A stretch of DNA of 64,000 nt from Agrococcus casei LMG 22410 (GCF_900163565.1 NZ_FUHU01000036.1:19948-83947), one strand, 5' to 3'; positions 29,192-41,404 are shown, counted from the stretch's first letter. Program-made: numbers and translations. Notes: generated by a model from the sequence alone, not told the origin.

Positions 29192-29229
29192 AGGGGCTCC
29201 GCTCGGGATCCAATCCCGGCGAAGCCCCT
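29192..29229 (-). terminator. Terminator after metI
   Basis: On the minus strand AGGGGCTTCGC pairs with GCGGAGCCCCT around an inner CGGGAT/ATCCCG stem and is followed by TTCTT. It closes the metQNI operon before the AtoE promoter. The loop happens to contain GGATCCAAT. Confidence 0.8.
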
Positions 29230-29245
29230 CGGTGCGCTGCTGCAG

Positions 29246-29920
29246 CTACCGCCGCATCACCTTGCGCGACCACGCGTTGCCGAGCGCCTGCACGATCGAC
29301 ACGATGATGACGATGATGAGCACGGCTGCCCATGTGGCCCAGTCGTTGTACTGGCGGTAGCCGTACACGATCGCGAAGTTGCCGAGGCCGCCGGAGCCGA
29401 TGAAGCCGGCGACAGCCGACATGTCGATCACGGCGATGGTCGCGAACGTGTAGCCGAGGATCAGCGGACCGAACGCCTCGGGCAGGATCACCGTGCGGAT
29501 GATGCGCCACGGCCCTGCTCCCATGGCCCGCGCAGCCTCGATCACACCCGGGTCGACAGACACGAGGTTCTGCTCGACGATGCGTCCGATGCCGAACGAC
29601 GCGGCCACCGAGATCGCCACGATCGCCGCCTCGTCGCCGATGCCTGTGCCGACGATCGCGCGAGCGAGCGGCTGGGCGACTGCGATGAAGATCAGGAAGG
29701 GAATGGGCCTGAAGAAGTTCACGACGAACCCGGCAATGGCCTGCACCGCGCGGTTCGCGAGCACGCCTCCGCTGCGGGTCACGTAGAGGGTCGTGCCGAT
29801 GATCAGACCGCCGATGCCGCCGAAGATCATGCTGAGGCCGACGATGTAGAAGGTCTTGCCGGTGTCCGACAGGAACTGCGGCATCAGGTCGATGAGTTTC
29901 TCGAGTCCGTCCATGGTCAC
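29246..29920 (-). CDS. metI: Methionine ABC transporter permease
   Basis: The 224-residue inner-membrane permease has about five hydrophobic helices. The MetI-type EAA loop reads EAARAMGAGPWRIIRTVILPEAFGPLILGYT (key residues EAA...G...ILPEA). It pairs with MetN and MetQ to import methionine. Its ATG overlaps the metN stop (ATGA). It is the last gene of the operon. Confidence 0.94.
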   Translation of the reverse strand: MTMDGLEKLIDLMPQFLSDTGKTFYIVGLSMIFGGIGGLIIGTTLYVTRSGGVLANRAVQAIAGFVVNFFRPIPFLIFIAVAQPLARAIVGTGIGDEAAIVAISVAASFGIGRIVEQNLVSVDPGVIEAARAMGAGPWRIIRTVILPEAFGPLILGYTFATIAVIDMSAVAGFIGSGGLGNFAIVYGYRQYNDWATWAAVLIIVIIVSIVQALGNAWSRKVMRR

Positions 29921-30948
29921 TCCACCTCCGTGATCCGAATGGTCTTGGCAACCGCGGCGAACGCTCGCGCGATCGCGTCGTCGTCGCCGTGCACCGCGAT
30001 CAGCAGGCGCCCGTAGATGCGGCCCCTGATGTCGTCGATGCCGCCGTGGATGAGCTGAAACTCAGCTCCTTCGCGGTTCAGCGCCCTGAACACGCGCGCC
30101 TCGCTTGCGCTGTCGTCGCTGAACTCGATCGTGAAGAAGCGGCCGCCGTGGGCCTCGCGCAGGCGCGCCAGGTCGTCACCAGAAGGCAGCGCCCGCACGA
30201 CGGTCGCCACGAACCGCTTGGTCACGGGCGACTGCGGGTTCGTGAACACGTCGTACGTCTCGCCCGCTTCGACGATGCCGCCTCGCTCCATCACGACGAC
30301 GCGGTCGGCGATCTTCGCGATCACTTCCATCTCGTGCGTGATGAGCACGATCGTGATGCCGAGCTCGCGGTTGACCCGCTGCAGCAGTGACAGCACCTCG
30401 TCGGTCGTCTCGGGGTCGAGTGCGCTTGTGGCCTCGTCGGCGAGCAGGATGCCCGGCTCGGCAGCGAGCGCGCGTGCGATTCCGACGCGCTGCTGCTGTC
30501 CGCCTGAGAGCTGCTCCGGGTGATTGTCGGCCTTGTCTCCCAGGCCGACGAAGTCGAGTAGCTCCTTGACTCGAGCCGCACGCTGAGCCTTCGGCGTGCC
30601 CGCCACTTCGAGCGCGTACGAGACGTTGCCCGCGACGGTGCGCGAGCGCAGGAGGTTGAACCTCTGGAAGATCATGCCGATCCCCCGTCGCATCTCGCGC
30701 TGCTGCCTGGACTTCAGCGACGTGATGTCGACGCCGTCGATCTCGATGTAGCCGCTCGACACGGGCTCGAGCGCATTGATGAGGCGAACGAGCGTCGACT
30801 TGCCCGCGCCGGAGTAGCCGACGACACCGAGGATCTCGCCCTTGGCAACATCGACTGAGACACTTCGAACGGCTTCAACGGCGCTCCCCCCGCGCTTGGC
30901 GGGGGGATACGTCTTGCTCACTTCGCGAATGCTGATGTGGGCTGTCAT
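29917..30948 (-). CDS. metN: Methionine ABC transporter ATP-binding protein
   Basis: The 343-residue ATPase has Walker A GYSGAGKST (44-52), the signature LSGGQQQRVGIARAL, Walker B ILLADEATSALD, and the H-loop LITHEM. The C-terminal part (about 265-343) is the NIL domain that binds methionine and allows trans-inhibition of uptake. It lies 26 bp downstream of metQ and overlaps metI. Confidence 0.95.
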   Translation of the reverse strand: MTAHISIREVSKTYPPAKRGGSAVEAVRSVSVDVAKGEILGVVGYSGAGKSTLVRLINALEPVSSGYIEIDGVDITSLKSRQQREMRRGIGMIFQRFNLLRSRTVAGNVSYALEVAGTPKAQRAARVKELLDFVGLGDKADNHPEQLSGGQQQRVGIARALAAEPGILLADEATSALDPETTDEVLSLLQRVNRELGITIVLITHEMEVIAKIADRVVVMERGGIVEAGETYDVFTNPQSPVTKRFVATVVRALPSGDDLARLREAHGGRFFTIEFSDDSASEARVFRALNREGAEFQLIHGGIDDIRGRIYGRLLIAVHGDDDAIARAFAAVAKTIRITEVE

Positions 30949-30974
30949 GTGGATGCCTTCCGGCTCCTCTCGCG

Positions 30975-31868
30975 CTACTGCGCTTCGGTGTATGCGGTCT
31001 GCACGTCGGCGAGCGTCGTGTTGAGGTCTGCCGCGGGCAGGTCGACGATCTCAGCGGTGTTGCCCGATGACTCGAGCACGCCGTCGATGACCTCCTGGTT
31101 GCCGTGGTAGATCTCGATGATCTGCGCGAACACGGGGTTGTCGACCTGGTCAGCCGACGTGGCCCAGATGTTGACGTAGGGCTGCGTCGACGGGTCGGAC
31201 GGGTCGTCCTGCGCGATGGCGTCTTCTGCCGTGAGCCCTGCATCCGTCACGAAGTCGTTGTTGATGATGGCTGCGGCAACATCGACGAGGCTGCTCGCCG
31301 TGAGCGCTGCGTCAACGGCTTCGACCTTGACTCTCGACGAGTCCTCGATGTCGTTGAGCGTCGAGTAGGGGCTGCCGCCGTCTGCCAGCTCGATGAGGCC
31401 GACCGACTGCAGCACGAGCAGCGCACGTGCCTGGTTGGTCTCGTCGTTCGGCACGATCACGGTCTCGCCGTCGGGAATCGCCTCGGGGCTGTCGAACTCG
31501 TTCGAGTAGAGCGCGAGCGGGTACGTGGCGGTCGAGCCGACTGCCTGCAGGTCTTCGCCCGAAGCCTCGTTGTACTGCGCCAGGAAGATGATGTGCTGGA
31601 ACTGGTTCAGGTGGATCTCGCCCTCCGACAGCGCCGGGTTCGGCTGGCTGTAGTCGGTGAAGTTGACCAGCTCGACGCTGATGCCCTCTGCCTCGACCGC
31701 TGACTTGAAGGTCTCCCAGTAGGGCTCGCCGGCGCTGACGGTGCCGATGCGCACGGGGTTCTCGGGGGTGCCGAGCTCTGCTTCAGCGTCTCCGCCTCCG
31801 CTGCCGCACGCGGTCAGTCCGAGTGCGAGTGTCGCGGCGACGGCCGCGAGCTTCAGTGAACGCTTCAT
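30975..31868 (-). CDS. metQ: Methionine-binding lipoprotein
   Basis: A 297-residue NlpA/MetQ family binding lipoprotein. The signal peptide ends in the lipobox LTAC (Cys21). The family blocks GEPYWETFKSA, VNFTDYSQPNPALSEGEIHLNQFQH and IPNDETNQARALL (key parts IVPNDxTNQARAL) are present. ATG 31868 has AAGGAG six to seven bases upstream; an ATG five codons earlier is less likely. First gene of metQ-metN-metI. I looked for a SAM riboswitch in 31869-31961 and saw no convincing one. Confidence 0.94.
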   Translation of the reverse strand: MKRSLKLAAVAATLALGLTACGSGGGDAEAELGTPENPVRIGTVSAGEPYWETFKSAVEAEGISVELVNFTDYSQPNPALSEGEIHLNQFQHIIFLAQYNEASGEDLQAVGSTATYPLALYSNEFDSPEAIPDGETVIVPNDETNQARALLVLQSVGLIELADGGSPYSTLNDIEDSSRVKVEAVDAALTASSLVDVAAAIINNDFVTDAGLTAEDAIAQDDPSDPSTQPYVNIWATSADQVDNPVFAQIIEIYHGNQEVIDGVLESSGNTAEIVDLPAADLNTTLADVQTAYTEAQ

Positions 31869-31961
31869 GGGGTGCTCCTTCATGCTGGTGCCTGCTGGTG
31901 CAGGTGACGACTGCTCTCACAGTAGGAGCGCATCCGGAGCCTCCGTGAATCGGTGCGTAAC

Positions 31962-32519
31962 CTACCGAAACAATTGCAGTGCGAGGGCCGCCGCGAACCC
32001 TGCAACCAGGAACGGCCCGAACGGCAGCCGACGCCTTCCGCGGATGAGCGCGACGATGCCGACGAGCCCGGCCGACACGAACGACGCCACGAGCCCGGTC
32101 AGCGGCATCCAGGCGATTTCGGCCACCGCAAGCGCCAGCGCACCGGTCAGCTTCACGTCGCCCATGCCCATGCCGCCTGCGAGCGACATGACGAACAGCA
32201 GCAGCGTGATCGCGAGCGCCGCGACCGGCCCGGCCCAGTTGCCGACGGCCAGCTGCCAGAGTGCAGAGGCGAGCCCCAGCACGAGCAGCGGAAGGGTGAT
32301 CGGATTCGGCAGCCGCCGCACAGAGACATCGATGCGGGTCAGCGCGGGGGCGGCGAGTGCGCATGCGGCCACCGCGATCGTGCTGACGGGCCCGTAGCCG
32401 GCGGCCAGCGCTGCGAGCACCGCAGCCGCCGCCAGCGCCGTGCCGAGCACCCCGTCGAGCATCGTCAGCTGCCAGTCTCGAGGGACGAGCGTCGGGGCCT
32501 CATCTTGGTGCACGGTCAC
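31962..32519 (-). CDS. A24-family prepilin peptidase, catalytic domain only
   Basis: This 185-residue polytopic membrane protein has the two A24 catalytic aspartates, one in RIDVSVRRLPNPIT and one in the GMGDVKL motif (family GxGDxK). It lacks the N-terminal methylase domain of classical PilD. It would cleave type IV prepilin or Flp leader peptides. No pilin or secretion ATPase genes are in the window, so it is an orphan here. It is separated from the lipoprotein gene upstream by a hairpin. Confidence 0.87.
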   Translation of the reverse strand: MTVHQDEAPTLVPRDWQLTMLDGVLGTALAAAAVLAALAAGYGPVSTIAVAACALAAPALTRIDVSVRRLPNPITLPLLVLGLASALWQLAVGNWAGPVAALAITLLLFVMSLAGGMGMGDVKLTGALALAVAEIAWMPLTGLVASFVSAGLVGIVALIRGRRRLPFGPFLVAGFAAALALQLFR

Positions 32520-32543
32520 ACGGGCACTGTAGGCAGTACGCGA

Positions 32544-32574
32544 ACGGCCCTGCAGAATCTCTCCACAGGGCCGT
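32544..32574 (-). terminator. Hairpin after the lipoprotein gene
   Basis: ACGGCCCTG and CAGGGCCGT form a perfect 9-bp stem with a 13-base loop between the 32613 lipoprotein stop and the prepilin peptidase start. A long T-run is absent. Confidence 0.6.
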
Positions 32575-32612
32575 CCGTCTGATGCGGTCTTTCGGGGTTG
32601 CCCTTCCGGCAG

Positions 32613-33122
32613 TCAGCAGACTTCGCCGGCGGGCGCGACTTCCAATGCGTACGCGGTCTGCATCGTTCTGGTGCCTGAGCCACCGGCCGCTTGGTAGGTC
32701 AGCTCGACACCCTTGGCGCTGCCGAGCTCGTCACCCAGGTTGCTGAGACCGACAACGACGACGAGCTCCCCGCCTGCGTCGACTGCAATCGGCTCTGAGA
32801 AGGCACCGGGGCCGAAGTCGTCGTACGAAGCGCCGACCATGTGGGCGTCTGGATCGTCTGGCTGCCTCAGCTCGAACCCTATGAGCTCAAGCCCTTGTGC
32901 GTCGATGAGTTCGGCGCCAACGATGCTGAGACTGCGCCCTGATTCATTGGCCACATGGCTGAAGCCAATCATGGCGCGGCCCTCGGCGTCTGCGGGCGTG
33001 CAGTTCAGACCTGTGCCATCTTCGAGGCTCACCAGAGGCCCGCCTCCAGATAGCTGTGAACACCCGCTGAGCATCGCGGCAAGCACTATTGCCAACGACA
33101 GCCGCGTGCTGCGTCGGAGCAT
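32613..33122 (-). CDS. Putative lipoprotein of unknown function
   Basis: From ATG 33122 the product is 169 residues with a basic signal peptide and the lipobox MLSGC (Cys21). The mature part reads as a beta-sandwich: alternating hydrophobic strands (SLSIVGAELI, GLELIGFEL, ELVVVVGLSNLG) and a terminal cysteine that could pair with the Cys in GLNCTPAD. I do not recognise the family. It lies 32 bp downstream of phoH on the same strand and may be co-transcribed. Confidence 0.7.
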   Translation of the reverse strand: MLRRSTRLSLAIVLAAMLSGCSQLSGGGPLVSLEDGTGLNCTPADAEGRAMIGFSHVANESGRSLSIVGAELIDAQGLELIGFELRQPDDPDAHMVGASYDDFGPGAFSEPIAVDAGGELVVVVGLSNLGDELGSAKGVELTYQAAGGSGTRTMQTAYALEVAPAGEVC

Positions 33123-33154
33123 CACGCCTTCACGACGTTGCCCATCCTCCACGG

Positions 33155-34480
33155 CTACCCCTCCAGCAGGCTTGTCACGAGTGCTGCGATCTCGCTGCGC
33201 TCGGACCGCGTCAGCGTCACGTGACCGAACAGCTTGTGTCCCTTCAGCGTCTCGATCACGCTCGCGACACCGTCGTGGCGACCGACGCGCAGGTTGTCGC
33301 GCTGCGCGACGTCGTGCGTCAGCACCACTCGCGAGTTCTGGCCGATGCGGCTGAGCACCGTCAGCAGGACGTTGCGCTCGAGCGACTGCGCCTCGTCGAC
33401 GATCACGAACGCGTCGTGCAGGCTGCGTCCGCGGATGTGCGTCAGCGGCAGCACTTCGAGCATTCCGCGCTCAGCGACCTCGTCGAGCACGTTCTCGCTG
33501 ACGAATGCGCCGAGCGTGTCATAGATCGCCTGGCCCCACGGGTTCATCTTCTCTGACTGGTCGCCCGGAAGGTAGCCGAGCTCCTGGCCGCCGACCGCGT
33601 AGAGCGGACGGAAGACGATGATCTTCTTGTGCAGACGACGCTCGAGCACGGCTTCGAGCCCGGCTGCCAGGGCGAGTGCGCTCTTGCCTGTTCCTGCTGA
33701 GCCGCCCATCGAGACGATGCCGACCGTGGGGTCGAGCAGCAGGTCGATCGCGAGGCGCTGCTCGGCAGAGCGGCCGTGCAGGCCGAACAGGTCGCGGTCG
33801 CCGCGCACGAGTCCGATGCGGCCCGGCTGCGTCACTCGGCCGAGTGCGCTGCCCCGCTCCGACGAGATCACGAGACCGGTGTTGACGGGCACGTCGCTGA
33901 CGACGTCGCTCAGGATCTCGTCCTGCTCGTACAGCTCGTTCACGTCGGCCCCCGAGAGCGTGATCTGCTCGGTGCCGGTCCAGCCCGACTCGATGGCCTG
34001 CTCAGCGAGATACTCTTCAGCCGCCAATCCGATCGACGACGCCTTGACGCGCATCGGCATGTCCTTCGACACGACGCAGACGTCGAAGCCGTCGCCCGCG
34101 AGGTTCATGGCGACGGCGAGGATGCGCGAGTCGTTGTCGCCCATCTGCAGCCCGCTCGGCAGCACCTGCTGGCTCGAGTGGTTGAGCTCGACCCGCAGTG
34201 TTCCGCCGTTCTCGGTGGGCACCGGAAAGTCGAGACGCTCGTGCACATCGCGAAGCTCGTCGAGATTGCGCAGCGCCTTGCGGGCGAAGTAGCCGATCTC
34301 GGGGTCGTGGCGCTTCTTCTCGAGTTCGGCGATCACGACGACCGGGATGACGACCTCGTGCTCTGCGAACCGGTGCAGTGCACCCGGATCAGAGAGAAGG
34401 ACGCTCGTGTCAAGCACGAACGTCCTCAGGTCTGTGTCGGTGGTCTCAGTCGAATCTTGCCGAAGCTGCTCTTGTGTCAT
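33155..34480 (-). CDS. PIN-PhoH (PhoH2-type) RNA helicase/ribonuclease
   Basis: The 441-residue protein joins an N-terminal PIN nuclease domain ([13 protein letters not shown] with acidic Asp near residue 24, then [11 protein letters not shown]) to a C-terminal PhoH ATPase. The ATPase has Walker [29 protein letters not shown], Walker [13 protein letters not shown] and the [10 protein letters not shown] block. PhoH2 proteins of this architecture are described as sequence-specific RNA helicase/RNases, often with an antitoxin-like partner; no such small gene is obvious upstream. ATG 34480 is the likely start; longer in-frame starts lack support. Confidence 0.9.
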   Translation of the reverse strand: MTQEQLRQDSTETTDTDLRTFVLDTSVLLSDPGALHRFAEHEVVIPVVVIAELEKKRHDPEIGYFARKALRNLDELRDVHERLDFPVPTENGGTLRVELNHSSQQVLPSGLQMGDNDSRILAVAMNLAGDGFDVCVVSKDMPMRVKASSIGLAAEEYLAEQAIESGWTGTEQITLSGADVNELYEQDEILSDVVSDVPVNTGLVISSERGSALGRVTQPGRIGLVRGDRDLFGLHGRSAEQRLAIDLLLDPTVGIVSMGGSAGTGKSALALAAGLEAVLERRLHKKIIVFRPLYAVGGQELGYLPGDQSEKMNPWGQAIYDTLGAFVSENVLDEVAERGMLEVLPLTHIRGRSLHDAFVIVDEAQSLERNVLLTVLSRIGQNSRVVLTHDVAQRDNLRVGRHDGVASVIETLKGHKLFGHVTLTRSERSEIAALVTSLLEG

Positions 34481-34674
34481 TTTGGGCTGCCTAACGCTGG
34501 ATTTCCACTTGCAGTAAGCCCCGACCCAAGCGCCGCGGCTTCCGTCACTGATGACGCTACCCAGGCTCTGAGTTCTGCGACGTGCCAGACACACCGCTCC
34601 AGCCATTGTTCACCTGAAAGTCTCTTCAAGTGCAGCTTCAGGGTTGGCAGCAGCGCGCGGCGACTGCCAGTGCG

Positions 34675-35442
34675 TCACTTGCCGAAGCGTCGCGAGCGGA
34701 GGCCGTAGTCGCGCACGGCGCGAAGCAGATCGACCTCGCGCAGGTCGGGTCCGAGGGCGTCCATGAAGTAGAACTCGGAGTGCGCGCTCTGCCAGAGCAT
34801 GAAGTCGCTGAGCCGCTGCTCGCCCGACGTGCGGATCACGAGGTCGGGGTCGGGCTGGCCCTTCGTGTAGAGGTTTGCGCCGATCATGTCGGGCGTGAGC
34901 TTGTCGGCCAGCTCCTTGGTGCTGCCCTCGTGGCTCGTGAGGATCTCGCGCACGGCATCGACGACCTCGCTGCGTCCGCCGTAGCCGACTGCGAGGTTCA
35001 CCTGCATGCCGTCTTTCACCTCGGATGAGGTGCGAGCGCTCGTGAGCGAGTCGCAGACCAGGTCGGGCAGGTTCTTCGAGCTGCCCACGTGGCGGATGCG
35101 CCAGTCTTCTGTTCCGGCGAGCTGCTGCGCGAGATCGGCGATGATCTGAAACAGGTCGGTCAGCTCACTCGCTTCGCGTCCGGTCAGGTTGTCGTTCGAG
35201 AGCAGGAACAGCGTGACGACCTCGACACCGAGCTCATCGCACCATTCGAGAAACTCGACCATCTTCGCGGCGCCTGCGCGGTGGCCGTGGCCAACCGTCC
35301 GCAGCTCGTTCTGCCTCGCCCACCGGCGGTTGCCGTCGAGGATCATGGCGATGTGCCGCGGAACGGGGCGTGTCTGCAGCTCGCGCCTGAGCCGCCGCTG
35401 ATACAGGCGGTAGGCGAGTGAAGGTCGACTGCTGGGTTCCAC
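34675..35442 (-). CDS. uppS: Isoprenyl transferase (cis-prenyltransferase)
   Basis: A 255-residue cis-prenyltransferase that condenses IPP onto an allylic diphosphate, providing undecaprenyl or decaprenyl carrier lipid. Signature blocks are HIAMILDGNRRWAR (catalytic Asp), GHRAGAAKM, LFLLSNDNL and PDLVIRTSGEQRLSDFMLWQSAHSEFYF (key RTSGE...RLS.F). The start is taken as GTG 35442; the ribosome site is weak and a longer frame exists. It is divergent from the hemolysin III gene. Confidence 0.93.
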   Translation of the reverse strand: MEPSSRPSLAYRLYQRRLRRELQTRPVPRHIAMILDGNRRWARQNELRTVGHGHRAGAAKMVEFLEWCDELGVEVVTLFLLSNDNLTGREASELTDLFQIIADLAQQLAGTEDWRIRHVGSSKNLPDLVCDSLTSARTSSEVKDGMQVNLAVGYGGRSEVVDAVREILTSHEGSTKELADKLTPDMIGANLYTKGQPDPDLVIRTSGEQRLSDFMLWQSAHSEFYFMDALGPDLREVDLLRAVRDYGLRSRRFGK

Positions 35443-35538
35443 GTTCTTACGGTATCCCAAGAGAAGACACCTCTCAGCACAGGATTCCCCGACCGAACAT
35501 GCTCGACAGCGCATGGGTATACGCCATAAACTGTTTGC

Positions 35539-36255
35539 GTGATGCCAGACCTCAGCGAACAGCCCTCCGAACACGGCCAAACGCCTGCCGAGGCTGCCAA
35601 GGCTGCAGCTGCGGCCGACCACAAGCCAAGCGCGCGCGGCTGGATCCATGCGATCACCCTGCCGGTCGCTCTGTTCGCAGGCCTCGTGCTCGTCGCAATT
35701 TCCGAGACACCCGCTGCACGCTGGTCAACTGCGGTGTTCGCCGCATCCGGCGTCATCCTGTTCGGAATGTCGGCGCTTTATCACCGCTTCAACTGGACCC
35801 CGAAGTCGAAGGCCGCGCTGCGCAGGCTCGACCACGCCAACATCTTCATCCTCATCGCGGGCACGTACACGCCCATGGCCATGCTCGCGCTGCCGTTTCC
35901 GAAGTCGGTGATCCTGCTCTCACTCGTCTGGGGCGGCGCCGTGATCGGCATCCTGCTTCGGGTCTTCATTCTCAACACCCCACGGTGGCTCTACGTCGCC
36001 CTCTATCTGCTGCTCGGATGGGCGGCCGTCATGTACATGGTCGACCTGTTCACGTTCAGCCCTGCGATGGCGATCCTGATCATCGTCGGTGGCCTTGCAT
36101 ACTCGGTCGGTGCCGTCGCCTACGCGCTCAAGCGTCCGAACCCGTCGCCGAAGCATTTCGGATTCCACGAGATATTCCACACCCTCACGGTCGTCGCATG
36201 GGGCTGCCACTGGGCCTCCGTGCTGGTCGCGACCCTCACGGTCTCGCAGCAGTAG
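35539..36255 (+). CDS. Hemolysin III / PAQR-type membrane protein
   Basis: The 238-residue protein has a hydrophilic start (1-33) and then seven hydrophobic helices. The HlyIII family metal-binding positions are visible: MSALYHRF (Ser/His), RRLDHANIFILIAGTYTP (Asp/His), and the C-terminal FHEIFHTLTV (two His). The family includes bacterial YqfA-like proteins and PAQR receptors. True haemolysin activity is not implied. The start is GTG 35539 or the adjacent ATG 35542. Confidence 0.92.
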   Translation: MMPDLSEQPSEHGQTPAEAAKAAAAADHKPSARGWIHAITLPVALFAGLVLVAISETPAARWSTAVFAASGVILFGMSALYHRFNWTPKSKAALRRLDHANIFILIAGTYTPMAMLALPFPKSVILLSLVWGGAVIGILLRVFILNTPRWLYVALYLLLGWAAVMYMVDLFTFSPAMAILIIVGGLAYSVGAVAYALKRPNPSPKHFGFHEIFHTLTVVAWGCHWASVLVATLTVSQQ

Positions 36256-36307
36256 GCCTCAGCCCCTCACCAGGATCCGCTCAGCCCATGCCTCTAGCAT
36301 CCTGAAC

Positions 36308-37453
36308 GTGACGACCCGACGCATCGCGAGGCTGCTGCTCGCCGCAACAGCCGCGGCGGCAATGACGCTGACCGCGACCGGCTGCGTGGTCGTGCCTGCC
36401 GTCATCGACCAGCTGCAGCCCGTGCCCATCCAGACCGACCCGCCCCCACAGCCGAATCCTCCCGGCCCTGACGGCGAGCCCGACGGCCAGGACGACCCCA
36501 CACAGGGACCGAATCCCGACGGTGGCGAGCAGGTGCCTGCGCCCGACCCTGACGAGCTCGGTCTCTACCTCGACGGGGCGACAGACACGAGCGGCTCACA
36601 GCTGCTGCACGACGACCCCGTCGACGTCGTCGTCCCTCCGAGTGCCGGCACCCCTGACAACTGGACGACCGGCCCCAACCTCTACGCCGAGGAGTCTGCC
36701 GGGTCGGCCTTCATGCCGAACACAGAGCCCGGCAGCGCCTTCCACCTCATGCAGTCGTCGGTCGGGCGCATGTACGCGACGATGGCGAACGGCAGCCGCA
36801 GCGCCTGCTCGGGCACTGTCGTGAACTCCGACAACGGCAGCGTCATCGCAACCGCCGCACACTGCGTCTGGGACTTCGACGCGAACGCGCCCCTGCGCGA
36901 GATCCTGTTCGTGCCCGGCGACCGCGGCAACGCGCAGACGAGCCCGTGGGGCATCTGGGCAGTCGACCGGGTCTGGGTCCCCGACGAATTCACTGACACC
37001 GCGATGGTCGACTCCGACGGCCGCACCATGGGCGAGGGCTGGGCCTACGACTACGCGTTCGCCACGATCGCACCGAACAGCAGCGGCGAGGTCATCCAGA
37101 GCTACACCGGCGGCCAGGGCATCTCGTTCGCGCAGCAGTACGCAGGAATCGTGACGGTGGGGTACCCCTCAGACCCGCCGTACGACGGGCAGTCGCCTCG
37201 GTACTGCGCCACCGCATCCCCGGGCTTCGGAACGATGTACTGGCCGCACACCACCATTCGCTGCAACATGACCGGCGGCTCGTCCGGATCGGGCTGGCTG
37301 ACCGGCGCGAGCTTTCAATCCGGTGCCGGCTACCTGACAGCCGTAACATCGACAGGAAACTCATATTCAGAGGCAGAGCCTCCGTGGATGCTCTCAGGAG
37401 CACTCTTCGGAGCCACCGCCCACGAACTGTTCCAAGCCGCGGAGGCAGCATGA
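36308..37453 (+). CDS. Trypsin-like serine protease lipoprotein (first of tandem pair)
   Basis: The 381-residue protein starts at GTG 36308 with a signal peptide ending in the lipobox TATGC (Cys26). A Pro/Gly/Asp-rich linker (about 35-85) and a chymotrypsin-fold protease domain follow. The triad candidates are His in IATAAHCVW, Asp in YDYAFATI and Ser in GGSSGSGW. The nucleophile motif therefore differs from the classic GDSGG. It resembles V8/glutamyl endopeptidase-like secreted proteases. It overlaps the next gene by ATGA, and the two share the GSYTGGQGISF-like block (YTGGQGISF), so they are paralogues. Confidence 0.85.
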   Translation: MTTRRIARLLLAATAAAAMTLTATGCVVVPAVIDQLQPVPIQTDPPPQPNPPGPDGEPDGQDDPTQGPNPDGGEQVPAPDPDELGLYLDGATDTSGSQLLHDDPVDVVVPPSAGTPDNWTTGPNLYAEESAGSAFMPNTEPGSAFHLMQSSVGRMYATMANGSRSACSGTVVNSDNGSVIATAAHCVWDFDANAPLREILFVPGDRGNAQTSPWGIWAVDRVWVPDEFTDTAMVDSDGRTMGEGWAYDYAFATIAPNSSGEVIQSYTGGQGISFAQQYAGIVTVGYPSDPPYDGQSPRYCATASPGFGTMYWPHTTIRCNMTGGSSGSGWLTGASFQSGAGYLTAVTSTGNSYSEAEPPWMLSGALFGATAHELFQAAEAA

Positions 37454-38538
37454 AGAAGCTCACCCGATCACTCAGAGCGCTCGCTATTGCGACCGTCGCG
37501 GCCACTGCGCTCTCCGGCTGCGTCTTCGTGCCGGCGCTGCTCGAGGGACCTCCCGTGCAGGATCCCGACCAGTCGCCGACCAGCACGGGCTTCACGCCGC
37601 CGCCGACCCCGACGACGACGCCGACTGCTGAGCCGACCGAGACGCCCACCGCGGACCCCACGGCACCGCCTGAGGCCGAGAGCGTGAGCCTCGGCGAGCT
37701 GCGCGACGGCAACCCGCTGACCTCCGACTCGGGCGAAGCAGCAGACGAGCCGATCGACGTCACCATTCCCCCTTCGACCGGCACCGCGGCCCCAGGGCCC
37801 AACCAGTACGGAGACGTCAACGACGGCCAGGCGTTCACGCCCTCTGACGGCGAGCTCGTGGCCTCGACGGTCGGCCGCCTCTACATCGAGTTTCCGGGCG
37901 GCCGCACGATGGTCTGCAGCGGCACGGTCGTGAACTCCGAATACGGCAACATGGTCGTCACAGCAGCCCACTGCCTCTACAGCGCGATCGACGGCGAGAT
38001 GTCGAGTCGTGTGCAGTTCGTTCCGGCCGACGCCGACAACGGCAACACCGCCCCGTACGGCCTGTGGGAGGGCGACGAGTGGATCGTCCCGCAGGTCTTC
38101 GTCGACACGGCCAAAGAGGCCGACAACCGATCGACGGGGCGCGGATGGGCATACGACTTCGGGTGGGTGCGCCTGCTTCCCGACGGCTCAGGGGCGAACG
38201 TGCAGGACTACACGGGCGGTCAGGGCATCAGCTTCAACCAGCAGTACCAGGGCGGGCTGCTCGTGGGCTACCCGAGCGGCCCTCCGTTCGACGGCAACTC
38301 GCAGCGCTACTGCTCGCAGCAGCACCTCGGATTCGGCACGATGTACTGGCCGCACCTGACGATCAGCTGCAGCATGACCCCTGGCATCTCAGGCGGCGGC
38401 TGGCTGACCGGCGTCGACCCGTCGACGGGCGCCGGCTACGTGGGCGCCGTCTACTCGACCGTGCTGCCTGACAGCGGCAGCGGAGCGATGCTCGGCTCGC
38501 TCGCCTACGACCTCATGAAAGAGATCGAGCAGCCCTAG
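37450..38538 (+). CDS. Trypsin-like serine protease lipoprotein (second of tandem pair)
   Basis: A 362-residue paralogue of the preceding gene. The signal peptide ends in LSGC (Cys24), followed by a Thr/Pro-rich linker (about 30-75) that suits a cell-wall-spanning tether. The protease domain has His in VVTAAHCLY, Asp in YDFGWVRL and Ser in GISGGGW. Shared with its neighbour are CSGTVVNS, YTGGQGISF, FGTMYWPH and SGxGW. GGAGG lies four bases before the ATG. Both proteins should sit on the outer membrane leaflet; substrates are unknown. Confidence 0.85.
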   Translation: MKKLTRSLRALAIATVAATALSGCVFVPALLEGPPVQDPDQSPTSTGFTPPPTPTTTPTAEPTETPTADPTAPPEAESVSLGELRDGNPLTSDSGEAADEPIDVTIPPSTGTAAPGPNQYGDVNDGQAFTPSDGELVASTVGRLYIEFPGGRTMVCSGTVVNSEYGNMVVTAAHCLYSAIDGEMSSRVQFVPADADNGNTAPYGLWEGDEWIVPQVFVDTAKEADNRSTGRGWAYDFGWVRLLPDGSGANVQDYTGGQGISFNQQYQGGLLVGYPSGPPFDGNSQRYCSQQHLGFGTMYWPHLTISCSMTPGISGGGWLTGVDPSTGAGYVGAVYSTVLPDSGSGAMLGSLAYDLMKEIEQP

Positions 38539-38549
38539 GGCTGCCCGAT
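38524..38549. terminator. Hairpin spanning the stop codon of the second protease gene
   Basis: ATCGAGCAGCCC pairs with GGGCTGCCCGAT (12-base arms, one mismatch) around a TA loop that lies in the TAG stop. A second small hairpin (GGCCG/CGGCC, 38565-38579) follows before the convergent secA stop. Confidence 0.6.
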
Positions 38550-38582
38550 CTCTCTGATGCTTCTGGCCGTCGTGCGGCCCTG

Positions 38583-41384
<2,802 letters not shown>

Positions 41385-41404
41385 GAAATGCTCTCCTGAA
41401 AAAT

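Noticed and set aside
29206..29214. GGATCCAAT as a further GntR operator
   Set aside because: It lies in the metI terminator hairpin and matches only 9 of 12 positions, so its resemblance may be chance.
31869..31961. SAM riboswitch upstream of metQ
   Set aside because: The leader is short and shows no SAM-type stem set or terminator.
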